A stretch of 34,498 nucleotides of DNA from an uncultured Clostridia bacterium (GTDB taxonomy: Bacteria; Bacillota; Clostridia; Christensenellales; UBA1242), in NCBI GenBank assembly GCA_934771475.1, contig CAKVMD010000012.1:1-34498 (forward strand), written 5' to 3'. Position numbers and translations under genes: made by a program. Below the pieces are notes generated by a model that saw nothing but the letters and a program-made list of their open reading frames with translations, searched no databases and was not told where the DNA came from. How positions within the stretch are numbered: the stretch's first letter is position 1; each line of letters opens with the position of its first letter. Shown in pieces: positions 34,349-34,498 of this stretch.

Positions 34349-34460
34349 TTTTCAAATACATAACTATGAGCAATGTTAATGTTCTAGTTATTCCAAAATC
34401 ATTAAAGTATATTTCCCTTACTTTATCTCCTTTACTCGCTTTTGGTGTCTTTTGTAGCAT
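34341..34460 (-). pseudogene. possible 39-residue ORF or gene remnant
   Basis: An ATG at 34460 opens a short minus-strand frame (start MLQKTPKASKGDKVREIYF) with a GGGG-type site 6 nt upstream. It reads on to a TGA at 34341, inside the outer arm of the inverted-repeat element. The first 30 residues look protein-like. It may be the start of a gene cut by the repeat, or chance. A 6-bp stem at 34464-34484 lies just upstream. The rest of 34301-34498 holds nothing I recognise. Confidence 0.2.
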
Positions 34461-34498
34461 AGTTTTCCCCTAAGTCAAGGGAAATAAATATTGTTTTG

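Noticed and set aside
26018..34350. Prophage or transposon carrying the restriction island
   Set aside because: No integrase, transposase or phage gene and no tRNA attachment site is seen; transfer remains possible but only by inference.
34131..34379. Plus-strand 82-residue frame after the GIY-YIG gene
   Set aside because: It runs through the long palindromes and its two halves mirror each other; no ribosome binding site or protein-like composition.

Overview
The window looks like a chromosomal segment from a low-GC, single-membrane bacterium of the Bacillota, probably an uncultured Clostridia-like gut lineage. This rests on AT-rich intergenic DNA, strong AGGAGG-type ribosome binding sites, sigma-A-type promoters, a lipobox signal peptide of Gram-positive style and the uvrB-uvrA gene order. 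The lineage is inference. I see no rRNA, tRNA, CRISPR array, integrase or transposase.

Layout. (1) Positions 1-423 hold no gene. They contain a nested inverted-repeat element, a 13-bp tandem triplet and a bidirectional terminator. (2) 424-5291, minus strand: uvrB then uvrA, the damage-recognition proteins of nucleotide excision repair. (3) 5346-6170: a divergent pair of small proteins that align with each other, each ending in one membrane helix. (4) 6109-6879, minus: radC, converging on and overlapping the plus-strand member of that pair; its apparent terminator lies inside the neighbour's coding sequence. (5) 7056-23660, minus: one intact 5534-residue lipoprotein built of Ig-like stretches and long GLUG-type beta-helix stretches, with a candidate promoter about 175 nt upstream and a leader able to form hairpins. 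(6) 23661-24304: AT-rich divergent intergenic region. (7) 24305-25801, plus: gpmI, a glycolytic phosphoglycerate mutase. (8) 25802-26101: two strong terminators. (9) 26102-32279, minus: a type I restriction-modification operon, AbrB-like gene-hsdM-hsdS-hsdR, with every junction overlapping by 1-8 nt. (10) 32454-34126, plus, divergent from it: a two-gene operon encoding a class II Fic AMP-transferase with a C-terminal winged helix and a GIY-YIG (T5orf172-type) protein. Its promoter sits inside a four-copy, perfectly symmetric TAGGAGAA operator. (11) 34127-34498: long inverted repeats and perhaps a gene remnant.

How it works together. The left part is housekeeping DNA repair. The centre is one giant surface protein, likely an adhesin or stalk. 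The right part, from about 25958 to 34350, reads as an accessory defence island: restriction-modification led by its own AbrB-like regulator, flanked by a self-regulated Fic/GIY-YIG operon. The best candidates for undescribed biology are that Fic/GIY-YIG/restriction arrangement with its operator, the giant lipoprotein with its leader, and the divergent tail-anchored paralogue pair.
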